Positions 7,915 through 16,669 of a stretch of DNA of 64,000 nucleotides are shown here, in pieces. Every line of letters begins with the position of its first letter. The first letter of the stretch is position 1. The notes beneath the pieces are model-generated. The model was given only the letters and a program-made list of their open reading frames with translations, was not told the origin of the DNA and searched no databases. Position numbers and translations under genes: made by a program. Origin of the DNA: DATLMR01 sp964615905 (lineage in GTDB: Bacteria > Acidobacteriota > Blastocatellia > UBA7656); assembly GCA_964615905.1 (NCBI GenBank), contig CAZTUB010000002.1, positions 248,001 to 312,000 of the forward strand. Direction: 5' to 3'.

Positions 7915-9315
7915 CTAACAGGGCAGAAATGTGAAGGCCGCGACTCCGCAGACGAACCAGAGAAGCGCAAAGATCAACCCGTAGCCGAAGAAGGTTCTGA
8001 AGTCGATCCGGGCGATCTCAGCCCTGACTACGAACCAGAAAGGTGAAACGAGATTGCCCATCTGGTCGCCTACGCCGAGCGCGAGCAACCCTCGCTGCGC
8101 GGTCACGCCCACGGCTTCGGCCGCCTTGATCGTCACAAAACCCTGTATGACCCATTGCCCGCCGCTCGACGGGACGAAGACCGCAACCAGTGTCCCCGCC
8201 AACGCCGTCAACAGCGGGAATGTCCACGCGTTGAGAATCGGGGTAAAGAGGTTGCTGAATGCCGCGCCGACGGTCGTAAACTGGATCAGCCCGGCCACGC
8301 CTGCGTACAAATGATAAAGCACGAGGATCGGCCAGCAGGCGGCGACCGCTCTTGAAAGGGCGCGCGAAAAATTGCGTATATTTCCGTGAAGAAGAAAACA
8401 CAGGGTCAGAAAGATCGTGTTGAGCGAGTTGAGATCGAGGCTCGCCTGTTTCACGAAAAAGTGGTAATACAACCAGACCACGAGCGCCGCCCCGAGCGTG
8501 ACAGACATCAACGGGTTTCGCTCCATCCGGTCCGACAGGTTTAACTCAAGTGACTTCTGCTCCTCGGCATCCTTAACCGGCTCGGCCAGCTTCCTTGCCG
8601 CCGGAAAATTCGATAGCGGCTGCGGGTTTCGCGGCATCAACAGGCACGCGACTACGGCGACTACTACGGGGAACCCGACCACCAGAAAGATCGTTGCCGG
8701 AGACCATATGGTCGAGCTGAGCGACATGGTACCGGCATCCTTTTCCAGAAAATGGCCCGACGTTGCCATCAAAAGCGGCGCGCTGGCCGAAAGCCCGAAT
8801 TGCCAGATGGAGCCCGCCCCGCCGTTTACCGCCAGAAGAAACGGAAAATCAATCGGTATCCCCTTTCGCTCCGCCTCGTCTGCGAAGTGTATGGCGATCA
8901 GCGGACCGAGCGCCAGCGCCAGCCCCCAGTTGAGATAAGAGATGACCGCCACGACCAGCACAGAGTAGATGATTACTTGTGTGGCGGTGCGCGGCTTGCG
9001 CGAGACGGAGACTATCACCCTGCGAAAGAGCGGGGTCGCGGCAAGCACGGAGCCGAGGACTAAAACGAGCGTCATCTGCATCGTGAAGGGCAGAAGCATC
9101 CACAGCCCGCGATACCACGCGTCGATTGTCGCCGTCAGGCTATTGCCTATGGCCACTGCGATGACAAACAGGACGACCAGCATGAAGACGGCGGTCGATA
9201 TGGCGTCGGGGACTACGCGCGCCATCACGCGCGAGTATCGCGCAAGCAAGCCTTCCTGCGCGTCCGGCTGCTCGTCAGGTCCATCAACTTTTACAGTCGC
9301 AGTCGCTTCTTTCAT
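7915..9315 (-). CDS. atoE: AtoE-type short-chain fatty acid transporter
   Basis: 466 residues from the ATG at 9315, chosen because AAAGG sits 7 nt before it and the length then fits the family (about 440-470); a GTG at 9351 would add 12 residues. About 12 hydrophobic segments. The sequence ARVVPDAISTAVFMLVVLF near residue 25, the WGLALALGPLIA region and the FVPSSGGQWVIQGFVTIKAA segment are characteristic of the AtoE/short-chain fatty acid uptake family, which in E. coli imports butyrate-like acids. The final hydrophobic stretch ends at Cys. No ato catabolic genes are adjacent, so the substrate is uncertain. Confidence 0.85.
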   Translation of the reverse strand: MKEATATVKVDGPDEQPDAQEGLLARYSRVMARVVPDAISTAVFMLVVLFVIAVAIGNSLTATIDAWYRGLWMLLPFTMQMTLVLVLGSVLAATPLFRRVIVSVSRKPRTATQVIIYSVLVVAVISYLNWGLALALGPLIAIHFADEAERKGIPIDFPFLLAVNGGAGSIWQFGLSASAPLLMATSGHFLEKDAGTMSLSSTIWSPATIFLVVGFPVVVAVVACLLMPRNPQPLSNFPAARKLAEPVKDAEEQKSLELNLSDRMERNPLMSVTLGAALVVWLYYHFFVKQASLDLNSLNTIFLTLCFLLHGNIRNFSRALSRAVAACWPILVLYHLYAGVAGLIQFTTVGAAFSNLFTPILNAWTFPLLTALAGTLVAVFVPSSGGQWVIQGFVTIKAAEAVGVTAQRGLLALGVGDQMGNLVSPFWFVVRAEIARIDFRTFFGYGLIFALLWFVCGVAAFTFLPC

Positions 9316-9471
9316 CCGTTTACCTTTTGTATTCGTTTGAGAGGCAGGCACACTTTAATGTGGCGGGCGACATTTTTCAAATCGCCGGGAGTAGCTTTTT
9401 ACAATTAGCAGTATGCATTCCGAGCGGCAATTGGTTATATTCAACCGGAAACCCTCTCTCGGAGATTACCT

Positions 9472-10647
9472 ATGACTAAACGCGTCGGCTCGCTCCTTTT
9501 GACGGTCTGCCTGGTATTGCTCGCTTCCACATCATCTGCGCAGACTGCTCAGCGGTCCTCTCAGTCGAAGGGCAGCCAGTTGCCCGCCGAAACGGTGAAA
9601 AAGATCGAGGCCGTGATCGAAGCCGAGATGGCCAAACAGGCCATCCCCGCCGTCTCGATAGCCATAGCCGTTGACAACCAGCTTCGTTACAGCAAAGGTT
9701 TTGGCAAAGCCGACCTTGAGAACTCTGTGGCAGCCAAGGCAACGACGGTCTATCGCACGGCTTCTATAGCGAAGCCGCTCACCGCAACCGCCGTGATGCA
9801 ACTCGCAGAGAAGGGCAAGCTCGATCTCGACGCGCCTGTTCAGAAATACTGCGCGGCCTTCCCCGAAAAACCGTGGCCCGTTACCGCGCGGCAGCTTCTC
9901 GGCCACCTCGGCGGCGTGCGCCACTACCAGAAACCGGGCGAGTCGTCGGGAACGGCTCATTTCTTCACCATCAGCGATTCGCTCAAGATCTTTAAAGACG
10001 ACCCGCTGTTGCACGAGCCGGGGACGAAGTACCACTACACGACCTACGGCTATAGCGTGCTTGGCTGCGCGATTGAAGGCGCTTCCGGCCAGTCCTACGA
10101 GGACTATATGCAAGAGCACGTCTTTCGGCCCGCAGGGATGGAGCACAGCCGCCTCGACGACCATTTCAGACTCATCCCGGACCGCGCGCGCGGCTACATG
10201 AAGATGGACCAGCGCACATACGCGCAACTGCCGGAGTCGATGAAGTCGAGCGTGAAGGTCGGGCAGATATTTAATGCTTCGCTGCACGACACTAGCATGA
10301 AAGTACCGGGCGGCGGCATCGCTTCGACGGCGGTTGACCTCGTGAGGTTTGCCCTGGCTTCCACAAACGGCGTTCTGGTAAAAAGACCGACTCTTGAGCA
10401 GATGTGGACCCCGCTCAAGACCAGAGACAATACCGATACACGCTACGGGCTTGGCTGGGGCATAGGCGATGTGGCGGGAATGAAGCTTATAGCGCACTCA
10501 GGCGGACAGGCCGGTACAAGCACGCTGCTTTACATTCTGCCCGAAAGGGGCATCATCATCGCCGCGATGAGCAATCTGGAAGGAGCAGCCCTTAACACGA
10601 TTCTAAACGGGATAGGAAAAGAGCTGATTGGCGCTTCCAGACCCTAG
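9472..10647 (+). CDS. Exported serine hydrolase, beta-lactamase/DD-peptidase family
   Basis: 391 residues with an N-terminal signal peptide (KR then hydrophobic residues 6-20, cleavage near SSAQ). The class C beta-lactamase / penicillin-binding fold is shown by the SxxK motif S98-I-A-K101, a Tyr motif Y189-T-T (the usual YxN Asn is replaced by Thr) and HSGG at 342-345. It should act in the periplasm on peptides, esters or amides. The replaced Asn makes a true beta-lactamase role less likely; esterase or D-aminopeptidase-like activity is equally possible. It stands alone with an independent leader. Confidence 0.88.
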   Translation: MTKRVGSLLLTVCLVLLASTSSAQTAQRSSQSKGSQLPAETVKKIEAVIEAEMAKQAIPAVSIAIAVDNQLRYSKGFGKADLENSVAAKATTVYRTASIAKPLTATAVMQLAEKGKLDLDAPVQKYCAAFPEKPWPVTARQLLGHLGGVRHYQKPGESSGTAHFFTISDSLKIFKDDPLLHEPGTKYHYTTYGYSVLGCAIEGASGQSYEDYMQEHVFRPAGMEHSRLDDHFRLIPDRARGYMKMDQRTYAQLPESMKSSVKVGQIFNASLHDTSMKVPGGGIASTAVDLVRFALASTNGVLVKRPTLEQMWTPLKTRDNTDTRYGLGWGIGDVAGMKLIAHSGGQAGTSTLLYILPERGIIIAAMSNLEGAALNTILNGIGKELIGASRP

Positions 10648-10904
10648 CCGAACCGGGCCGCACCTCCCCCGTGCGAGATTAAGCCGCTAATGTATCGAAT
10701 TCGTTTATGGTACGCTGCCCGGCTCGGAGGATAAGAGTTCAAGCTGGCCTTCAGATTCGCCGGTACTCTTTTAACCGGCACAACAAGATTGCCGCACACG
10801 AAGATCGCCGCCGCGCCTCGAAAGGCCCTGCGCGGACAGACCTGCCAGGCTTCCTCGCGTGAGGCGTGCGCGAACGCGCCGGTCGGGAATCTCGGAGGCG
10901 CAAA
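10644..10904 (-). pseudogene. Possible decayed coding remnant without a start codon
   Basis: The minus strand is open from a TAA at 10907-10905 to a TAG at 10646-10644 without any ATG. The translation contains a protein-like stretch (AFAHASREEAWQVCPRRA, then AAAIFVCGNLVVPVKRVP and NLKASL). It vaguely resembles the C-terminal tail of thioredoxin-domain (YyaL/DUF255-like) proteins, which often end with a (T/I)AFVC-like strand. The match is weak and recalled, not computed; it could be chance in GC-rich DNA. Confidence 0.2.
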
Positions 10905-11173
10905 TTACCCATCCTTTAACTAGAACACCCCACATCAAATCCCTGCCGCCCCCGATTTTTTGTCGATGCGTAATCTTTGAGAGAAGCTAAAGGGCACACT
11001 CCTTGCTGAGATTATTAAAGATACCTGTGCGCGCACAGGTGGGAGAACTCGACAAAGCGTTGCCCCTTCGTTCGGTGGAACGAGGGCAGGCGTTGTAAGT
11101 AATTATCAAAGGCCGGAAGCCTCGAAGCACGTCGCTATCGAAAGGCCTTGCCGGTCTGGAAAGAGAGGTGAGC
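10905..11173. other. Intergenic region with a perfect palindrome
   Basis: No convincing gene is seen here. The notable element is the perfect 18-bp palindrome ACCTGTGCGCGCACAGGT at 11023-11040, about 130 nt upstream of the SRPBCC-protein start. It could be a regulator binding site or a cruciform-prone hairpin. There is no T-run after it. Confidence 0.5.
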
Positions 11174-12163
11174 ATGGCTATTCAACAGACGAGGCGGGCT
11201 CTGGAGCCGACCCGCGAACAGGACCCGCGAGAAGAGGAAGGTCTCCAGCGGCAAAGTCGCCAGCGCGGGCTTCAACAAAAGCAGCCCCGGCCCGGTGGGG
11301 GAAGCACTGAGCAGATCGCAAACGGGCTGGGGTGGTTCAGCATAGGCCTGGGCCTTGCAGAGATTCTGGTCCCGAAAAGCTTTGCGAAATTTATCGGCGC
11401 AGAGGGCAAACATACCGCATGGATTCGCTTGCAGGGGATCAGAGAGATAACGGCGGGCATAGGCATATTGTCGAACCCAATGCCCGCTCAGTGGGTCTGG
11501 GCGCGAGTCGCGGGCGACGTTATGGACCTGGCTTCGCTCGGTGTGGCCTTCGCCTCGCCAAAGTCGAACCACACGAGGCTCGCTTTGTCGACGGCGGCCG
11601 TCATTGGGGTGACCGCGCTCGACGTGCTCGACGCAAAGAAATTGAGCGCAAACGCGCCTGAGATCAACCGCGCCGCCCACGCAATCACGATCAACCGCAA
11701 GCCCGAAGAGGTCTACAGCTTCTACCGTGATTTCCAGAACCTGCCCCGTTTCATGGCGCATCTCGAATCCGTAACCGTCACAGACGAGCGCCGCTCGCAC
11801 TGGGTCGCGAAAGGCCCGGCCGGGACGACCGTCGAGTGGGACGCGGAGATCACCGAAGACCGCCCGAACCAGCTTATCGCGTGGCGCTCAATCGAGGGCG
11901 CGGACGTGGACAACTCCGGCACAATCACCTTTGCGCCTGCGCCCGCCGGGCGCGGCACAGAGATCAGGGTAGAGCTTGAGTACAACCCGCCGGGCGGCCT
12001 GTTCGGGGCGGCGTTCGCAACACTTTTTGGCGAAGAGCCCGACCAGCAGCTCAAAGGCGATCTCTACCGCTTCAAGCAGGTGATGGAGACAGGCGAGGTG
12101 ATGCATTCGGACTCAAGCATTCACAGAGGACCGCACCCGGCTCAACCTAAAAAAAGCGAGTGA
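11174..12163 (+). CDS. Membrane-anchored SRPBCC (polyketide cyclase/dehydrase-like) protein
   Basis: 329 residues from the ATG at 11174; GAGAGG lies 6 nt upstream, whereas the GTG two codons earlier would overlap the SD. A charged Gln/Arg-rich N-terminus (1-45) is followed by three or four hydrophobic helices (about 50-155: NGLGWFSIGLGLAEILVP, RLQGIREITAGIGILSNP and others) and a soluble SRPBCC/START-like domain (about 175-305) beginning AAHAITINRKPEEVYSFYRD. The SRPBCC fold binds hydrophobic ligands in a deep pocket. It is followed after 69 nt by a zinc alcohol dehydrogenase, and I know this pairing from other bacteria, so a shared substrate is likely. Ligand unknown. Confidence 0.82.
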   Translation: MAIQQTRRALEPTREQDPREEEGLQRQSRQRGLQQKQPRPGGGSTEQIANGLGWFSIGLGLAEILVPKSFAKFIGAEGKHTAWIRLQGIREITAGIGILSNPMPAQWVWARVAGDVMDLASLGVAFASPKSNHTRLALSTAAVIGVTALDVLDAKKLSANAPEINRAAHAITINRKPEEVYSFYRDFQNLPRFMAHLESVTVTDERRSHWVAKGPAGTTVEWDAEITEDRPNQLIAWRSIEGADVDNSGTITFAPAPAGRGTEIRVELEYNPPGGLFGAAFATLFGEEPDQQLKGDLYRFKQVMETGEVMHSDSSIHRGPHPAQPKKSE

Positions 12164-12232
12164 GAATAGATTCGGTTTCGGGCGAGCGAGCCGGGGGAGC
12201 TTTACCTGTGTGAAAGTTGGAAAGGAGAAATA

Positions 12233-13408
12233 ATGAAGGCCAACTGTTGGATGAATTTGAAGAAGGTTGAGGTTCGGGATGTACCCGATCCGAAAATCCT
12301 GAATCAGCGCGACGCGATTGTTAAGATTACAAGCACAGCGATATGCGGGTCTGATCTGCATCTTTACAACGGGTTTGTCCCGGCCATGGAGCCGGGCGAC
12401 GTGCTCGGACACGAGTTTATGGGCGAAGTCGTCGAGGTCGGTCGCGAGGTGAAGAATTTGAAGGTCGGCGACCGCGTGGTCGTCCCTTTTCCTATAGCGT
12501 GCGGCAACTGCTGGCACTGCCAGCAACAGATGTTCTCGCTTTGCGAGAACTCCAACCCGAACGCGTGGATGGCCGAGAAGCTGTTCGGTTATTCGCCCGC
12601 GGGTATATTCGGCTATTCGCACCTTACGGGCGGGTTTGCGGGCGGCCAGGCCGAGTACGCGCGCGTGCCGTTTGCCGACGTGGGGCCGATCAAGATCGAA
12701 AGCGGGCTTACGGACGAGCAGGTGCTGTTTCTATCCGACATCTTCCCGACAGGGTACATGGGCGCGGAGATGTGCGACATCAAGCCGGGCGACACGATTG
12801 CCGTCTGGGGTTGCGGGCCTGTCGGCCAGTTCGCCATAGCGAGCGCGTACCTTCTCGGCGCTGAACGCGTCATAGCGATTGACCGGTTCGAATATCGGCT
12901 GCGCATGGCGCGCGAAAGGTGCAAAGCCGAAACGCTCAATTACGAAGAGGTGAACGTCCTCGAAGCGCTCAAGGAGATGACAGGCGGTCGCGGACCCGAC
13001 GCCTGCATTGACGCCGTGGGCGTGGAAGGGCACAAGCCCGGATTCATCGGCGCTTACGACCGCGCCAAGACTATGCTGATGATGGAGACGGACCGGCCGC
13101 ACGCCTTGCGCGAAGCCGTCATGGCGTGCCGAAACGGCGGCATCGTTTCGGTCATAGGGGTCTACGCGGGGTTTATAGATAAATTCCCTATGGGCTCTTT
13201 TATGAACCGGTCCCTGACCATGAAGACGGGCCAGTGCCACGTCCAGCGTTACATGCGCCCGCTGCTTGAGAGAATAAAGAACGGGGAGATCGATCCGAGC
13301 TTCGTCATCACGCACCGCTTGAAACTTGATGACGCGCCGCGCGGGTTCGACATGTTCATGAAGAAAGAGGACGACTGCATGAAGGTCGTGCTCAAGACAG
13401 ACGCCTGA
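12233..13408 (+). CDS. Zinc-dependent alcohol dehydrogenase, formaldehyde-dehydrogenase-like
   Basis: 391 residues with AAAGGAG before the ATG. Medium-chain dehydrogenase: catalytic zinc ligands C38 (in TAICGSDLHLYNG) and H61-E62 (in GDVLGHEFMGEVVEVG); structural zinc cysteines in ACGNCWHCQQQMFSLCE; NAD-binding fold beginning AVWGCGPVGQFAIASAYLLGA. The long insert and the LFGYSHLTGGFAGGQAEY region fit the glutathione-independent formaldehyde dehydrogenase subgroup. It would oxidise an alcohol or aldehyde hydrate with NAD in the cytoplasm. It lies downstream of the SRPBCC gene and before a strong hairpin, forming a two-gene operon. Confidence 0.9.
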   Translation: MKANCWMNLKKVEVRDVPDPKILNQRDAIVKITSTAICGSDLHLYNGFVPAMEPGDVLGHEFMGEVVEVGREVKNLKVGDRVVVPFPIACGNCWHCQQQMFSLCENSNPNAWMAEKLFGYSPAGIFGYSHLTGGFAGGQAEYARVPFADVGPIKIESGLTDEQVLFLSDIFPTGYMGAEMCDIKPGDTIAVWGCGPVGQFAIASAYLLGAERVIAIDRFEYRLRMARERCKAETLNYEEVNVLEALKEMTGGRGPDACIDAVGVEGHKPGFIGAYDRAKTMLMMETDRPHALREAVMACRNGGIVSVIGVYAGFIDKFPMGSFMNRSLTMKTGQCHVQRYMRPLLERIKNGEIDPSFVITHRLKLDDAPRGFDMFMKKEDDCMKVVLKTDA

Positions 13409-13414
13409 TCTTGA

Positions 13415-13455
13415 GAACCATCCTGAAACCGGTTCTTTCGGTTTCAGGATGGTTC
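13415..13455 (+). terminator. Long hairpin after the alcohol dehydrogenase gene
   Basis: A perfect 17-bp stem (13415-13431 with 13439-13455) around the loop GTTCTTT starts 6 nt after the dehydrogenase stop codon. There is no downstream T-run, so it may act as a terminator by strength alone or protect the transcript's 3' end. Confidence 0.6.
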
Positions 13456-13602
13456 CCTGATAGCAACGGCGAACGAGCAAGCGGCCGCGAGCCGCACGTG
13501 TAGCTTGAAGCGGCTCCGTCATTCAGATAGCTTATCGCGCAGAGGTCATACGCGCTCGTGAGGGGTCTGAGTCTGCCCGACAGCTAAACCGAAGGAGGAG
13601 AG

Positions 13603-13851
13603 ATGACCAAGGCGAAAGACCAACCGGCGAACGAAGACGAAGAGCCGTCTGACGGCGAAATGTCTGAAGCCGAGATCGACTACAACTTGATGGAGACTTT
13701 TCCCGCGAGCGACCCGCCGTCGTGGACGCTCGGCATCAGCCCCCATAAGAAGGAGCACCACAGTTTTGACGTGGACCTACCCTCCGCAAGTGACCCGTCT
13801 CATCAAAATGAAGAGACTCAGCCGACTTCAAAGCAGGAAAACGATAGCTGA
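13603..13851 (+). CDS. Small acidic protein with an ETFPASDPPSW motif
   Basis: 82 residues, strong RBS (GAAGGAGGAG). The product is highly acidic and polar and contains YNLMETFPASDPPSWTLG at about residues 28-45. I know this short motif from small hypothetical proteins in many soil bacteria, where it makes up most of the protein; the function is unknown. It has no membrane segment or signal. Low complexity at both ends suggests disorder. It stands alone between a hairpin and the ADOP permease gene. Confidence 0.7.
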   Translation: MTKAKDQPANEDEEPSDGEMSEAEIDYNLMETFPASDPPSWTLGISPHKKEHHSFDVDLPSASDPSHQNEETQPTSKQENDS

Positions 13852-14017
13852 TTATCGAGACCGAATCTGGACAATCGAATCCCATTAGCGGGCAATCAGC
13901 CGATTTACCGCTCGGCTCCAGGCCCGACTAAAACTGTAAGCCTCATCGGTTTACAGCGACGCCTGATCTGGCATAGCGCTTTCATAAACTCTTTGCAAAA
14001 TCACCGAGGAGAGATTT

Positions 14018-16486
14018 ATGGAGATACTCCTGCAAGACTTCCGTTACGGGATGCGCATGTTGTTAAGGAAGCCCGGCTTTACGGCTGTGGCCATCATCGC
14101 GCTTGCGCTCGGCATCGGGGCCAGCACGTCGATCTTCAGCGTCATAAATACGGTCCTGTTGAAGCCGCTGCCCTACGAAGACCCGCAACAGATCGTTATG
14201 GTATGGCAGACCAGCCAGCAGGCGGCGAAGGTGCTTGGGACGGCGAGGCTCCCGGCTACATACGCAGACTTCTACGACTGGCGCGATCAAAACTCTCTCT
14301 TTGAATCCCTGGCCGCGCTCGACTCCTGGCTCGTCAACCTGACGGGGCAGGACGAGCCGCAGAAGCTCAACGGCGTGCGCGCCACGCCCGATCTTTTTTC
14401 GCTGCTCCGCACGAAGCCGCTCATCGGTCGGACATTCCTGCCTGAAGAAGAGCGGCCCGGCTCGGACCGCGTGGTGATGTTGAGCTACGGGTTATGGCAG
14501 CAGCGATTCGGCGCTGACCCGACCGTCATCGGCCGGTCGATCACTCTAAACGACGCGAGCTTTACAATCGTCGGCGTGCTGCCCGACGACTTTCGTTTTA
14601 CGGAAGGCTCGAACCTTCCGCGCGTCTTCAAGTTCGCTGCCCGCGCAGATATATGGACGCCGCTGGTGCAGACCGAAGCCAGGGTCAAAAACAGGGGGAA
14701 CCATAACCTCGCGGTCGTGGGCAGGCTCAAACCCGGCGTCACAACCGAGCAGGCGCAGGCCGAGATGCAGACAATCGCCCGGCGAATAGCCGAAGGCTAC
14801 GGCGGCAAGCCTGACGAATCGGGGACCGAGGTCGTTTCGTTGCGCGAGCAGATCGCCGGCGATATTCGCCCCGCGCTCTTTGTGCTGATGGGGGCGGTCA
14901 TCTTCGTCCTTTTGATCGCGTGCGCAAACGTCGCGGGGTTGCTGCTGGTCCGCGCGTCGGCGCGTTATAAAGAGCTGGCCGTCCGCACGGCGCTGGGCGC
15001 GAGCCGCGCGCGGCTTATTCGCCAGTTGTTGACCGAGTCGGTCATACTTGCGTTTATCGGCGGCGGGACGGGCGTCCTGCTGGCGTTGTGGGGAACCGAC
15101 CTGCTTGTCTCTTTAAGCCCTGAGACGATTTCGCACATCGCTCCCGAAGGTATAGACTTTCGCGTCCTGGCCTTTGCGCTCACCGCCTCGCTTGCGACCG
15201 GGATAGTCTTCGGCCTTGTGCCCGCGCTCGCATCTTCAAAGCCGAACCTCAACGAAATGCTCAAAGAAGGGGGGCGCGGTACGACCGATTCGCGCAGCCG
15301 TACGCGTAACGCGCTCGTGGTCGCTGAGATCGCCCTTGCCCTTGTGTTACTGGTCGGCGCGGGGTTGTTGATAAAGAGCTTCGCTCAGTTGATGCGCGTC
15401 GATCCGGGGTTCAACCCCGAAGGCGTAGCGTTGATGGACGTGTCGCTGCCATACGCCCGTTACGGTGAAGATTCGAAGCGGGCCGAGTTCTTCCGGCAGG
15501 CCGTCGACCGCATAAAGTCTTTGCCCGATGTCGAATCCGTCGGGATCAACTACTCGCTCCCGCTAAGCGGCGCAGACGCTTCGAACGCATTCGTGATCGA
15601 AGGCCAGCCGCCGCTCGCCGACGGGGAGTGGCAGTCGGCAAACCTCGGCACTATCAGCCCCGATTACTTCAGGACTCTGGAGATCCCTTTGATGCGCGGG
15701 CGCGAGTTTACCGACCAGGACGGTCTGGGCTCGCAGCCGGTGGCGATAGTCGATGAAGCGATGGTGCGCCGCTACTTTGCGCACTTCTTCGGCGGTGACG
15801 ACCCCATTGGTAAGCGCCTGCGGGTCGGCGGCCGCGAGTGGCTGACGGTTGTAGGCGTTGTCGGCAGCGTCAAGAGCGAATCGCTCGAAGACGAGTCGCG
15901 CCCGTACATATATGTCCCTTACGCTCAACGCTCGTCGTTCTGGCCGTCTACGACGATAGCGATGCGCAGCAGGACGGGCGAGACGACCGGCCTCGTCGCT
16001 GCGGCAAAACGCGAGATCAACGCGATTGATAAAGACCAGCCCGTTTCGAACGTCACCACGCTCGCAGAGCTATACAATCGAGCCGCCGCGCCGCAGCGAT
16101 TCAGCATGGCGCTGCTCAGTCTGTTCGCGGGCGTCGCGCTCGTGCTCGCGGGCGTAGGTCTTTACGGGGTGATGGCCTACTCGGTCTCGCAGCGGACGCA
16201 CGAGATCGGGATTCGCATGGCGCTCGGCGCGCAGAAGTCCCACGTCTTCAGCCTGGTGGTGAGACAGGCCGTAAGCGTTGCCCTGATCGGCATAAGCGCC
16301 GGTCTGGTCGCGGCACTGTTGCTGACTCGCTTGATGTCGAGCCTGCTGTTTGGGGTCAGCGCGACAGACCCTGTCGTGTACATAGCAATATCGCTGCTGC
16401 TCGTAGCCGTCGTGTTGCTGGCGAGCTACATCCCCGCGCGCCGTGCTATGAAAGTCGATCCGATGACCGCCTTGCGATACGAGTAA
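14018..16486 (+). CDS. ADOP-family ABC transporter permease (MacB/FtsX type)
   Basis: 822 residues, AGGAG before the ATG. The N-terminal signature LLQDFRYGMRMLLRKPGF and the layout (TM helix about 20-42, large periplasmic MacB core about 43-285, three FtsX helices about 290-415, then a second TM helix, second periplasmic core about 455-690 and FtsX helices about 700-810 ending IPARRAMKVDPMTALRYE) define the acidobacterial duplicated orphan permease family. No ABC ATPase is adjacent, as usual for these. The duplicated halves mean one chain provides both permease halves. It may export or extract lipoproteins, peptides or drugs; the substrate cannot be read from the sequence. Confidence 0.93.
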   Translation: MEILLQDFRYGMRMLLRKPGFTAVAIIALALGIGASTSIFSVINTVLLKPLPYEDPQQIVMVWQTSQQAAKVLGTARLPATYADFYDWRDQNSLFESLAALDSWLVNLTGQDEPQKLNGVRATPDLFSLLRTKPLIGRTFLPEEERPGSDRVVMLSYGLWQQRFGADPTVIGRSITLNDASFTIVGVLPDDFRFTEGSNLPRVFKFAARADIWTPLVQTEARVKNRGNHNLAVVGRLKPGVTTEQAQAEMQTIARRIAEGYGGKPDESGTEVVSLREQIAGDIRPALFVLMGAVIFVLLIACANVAGLLLVRASARYKELAVRTALGASRARLIRQLLTESVILAFIGGGTGVLLALWGTDLLVSLSPETISHIAPEGIDFRVLAFALTASLATGIVFGLVPALASSKPNLNEMLKEGGRGTTDSRSRTRNALVVAEIALALVLLVGAGLLIKSFAQLMRVDPGFNPEGVALMDVSLPYARYGEDSKRAEFFRQAVDRIKSLPDVESVGINYSLPLSGADASNAFVIEGQPPLADGEWQSANLGTISPDYFRTLEIPLMRGREFTDQDGLGSQPVAIVDEAMVRRYFAHFFGGDDPIGKRLRVGGREWLTVVGVVGSVKSESLEDESRPYIYVPYAQRSSFWPSTTIAMRSRTGETTGLVAAAKREINAIDKDQPVSNVTTLAELYNRAAAPQRFSMALLSLFAGVALVLAGVGLYGVMAYSVSQRTHEIGIRMALGAQKSHVFSLVVRQAVSVALIGISAGLVAALLLTRLMSSLLFGVSATDPVVYIAISLLLVAVVLLASYIPARRAMKVDPMTALRYE

Positions 16487-16669
16487 TGATAAGGGCTGAG
16501 GACTGGGCCCGGTTGCCGAGACAGGCGCAGCCGCTCAGTCCTCATCGCTCATAACTTCCCGAAAGGGCTCCCGAATAAACCCTCCCGGAATAAATTTCAT
16601 TCGGCGCGGTAATATTTCATCGCTACACTGGCTCTTATAAAGAGAAGGCTGGTCAATAGGAGTTTCAGT

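Noticed and set aside
9532..10497. 321-codon minus-strand frame opposite the serine hydrolase
   Set aside because: Antisense to SxxK and HSGG motifs of a clear gene; no family and no ribosome binding site.
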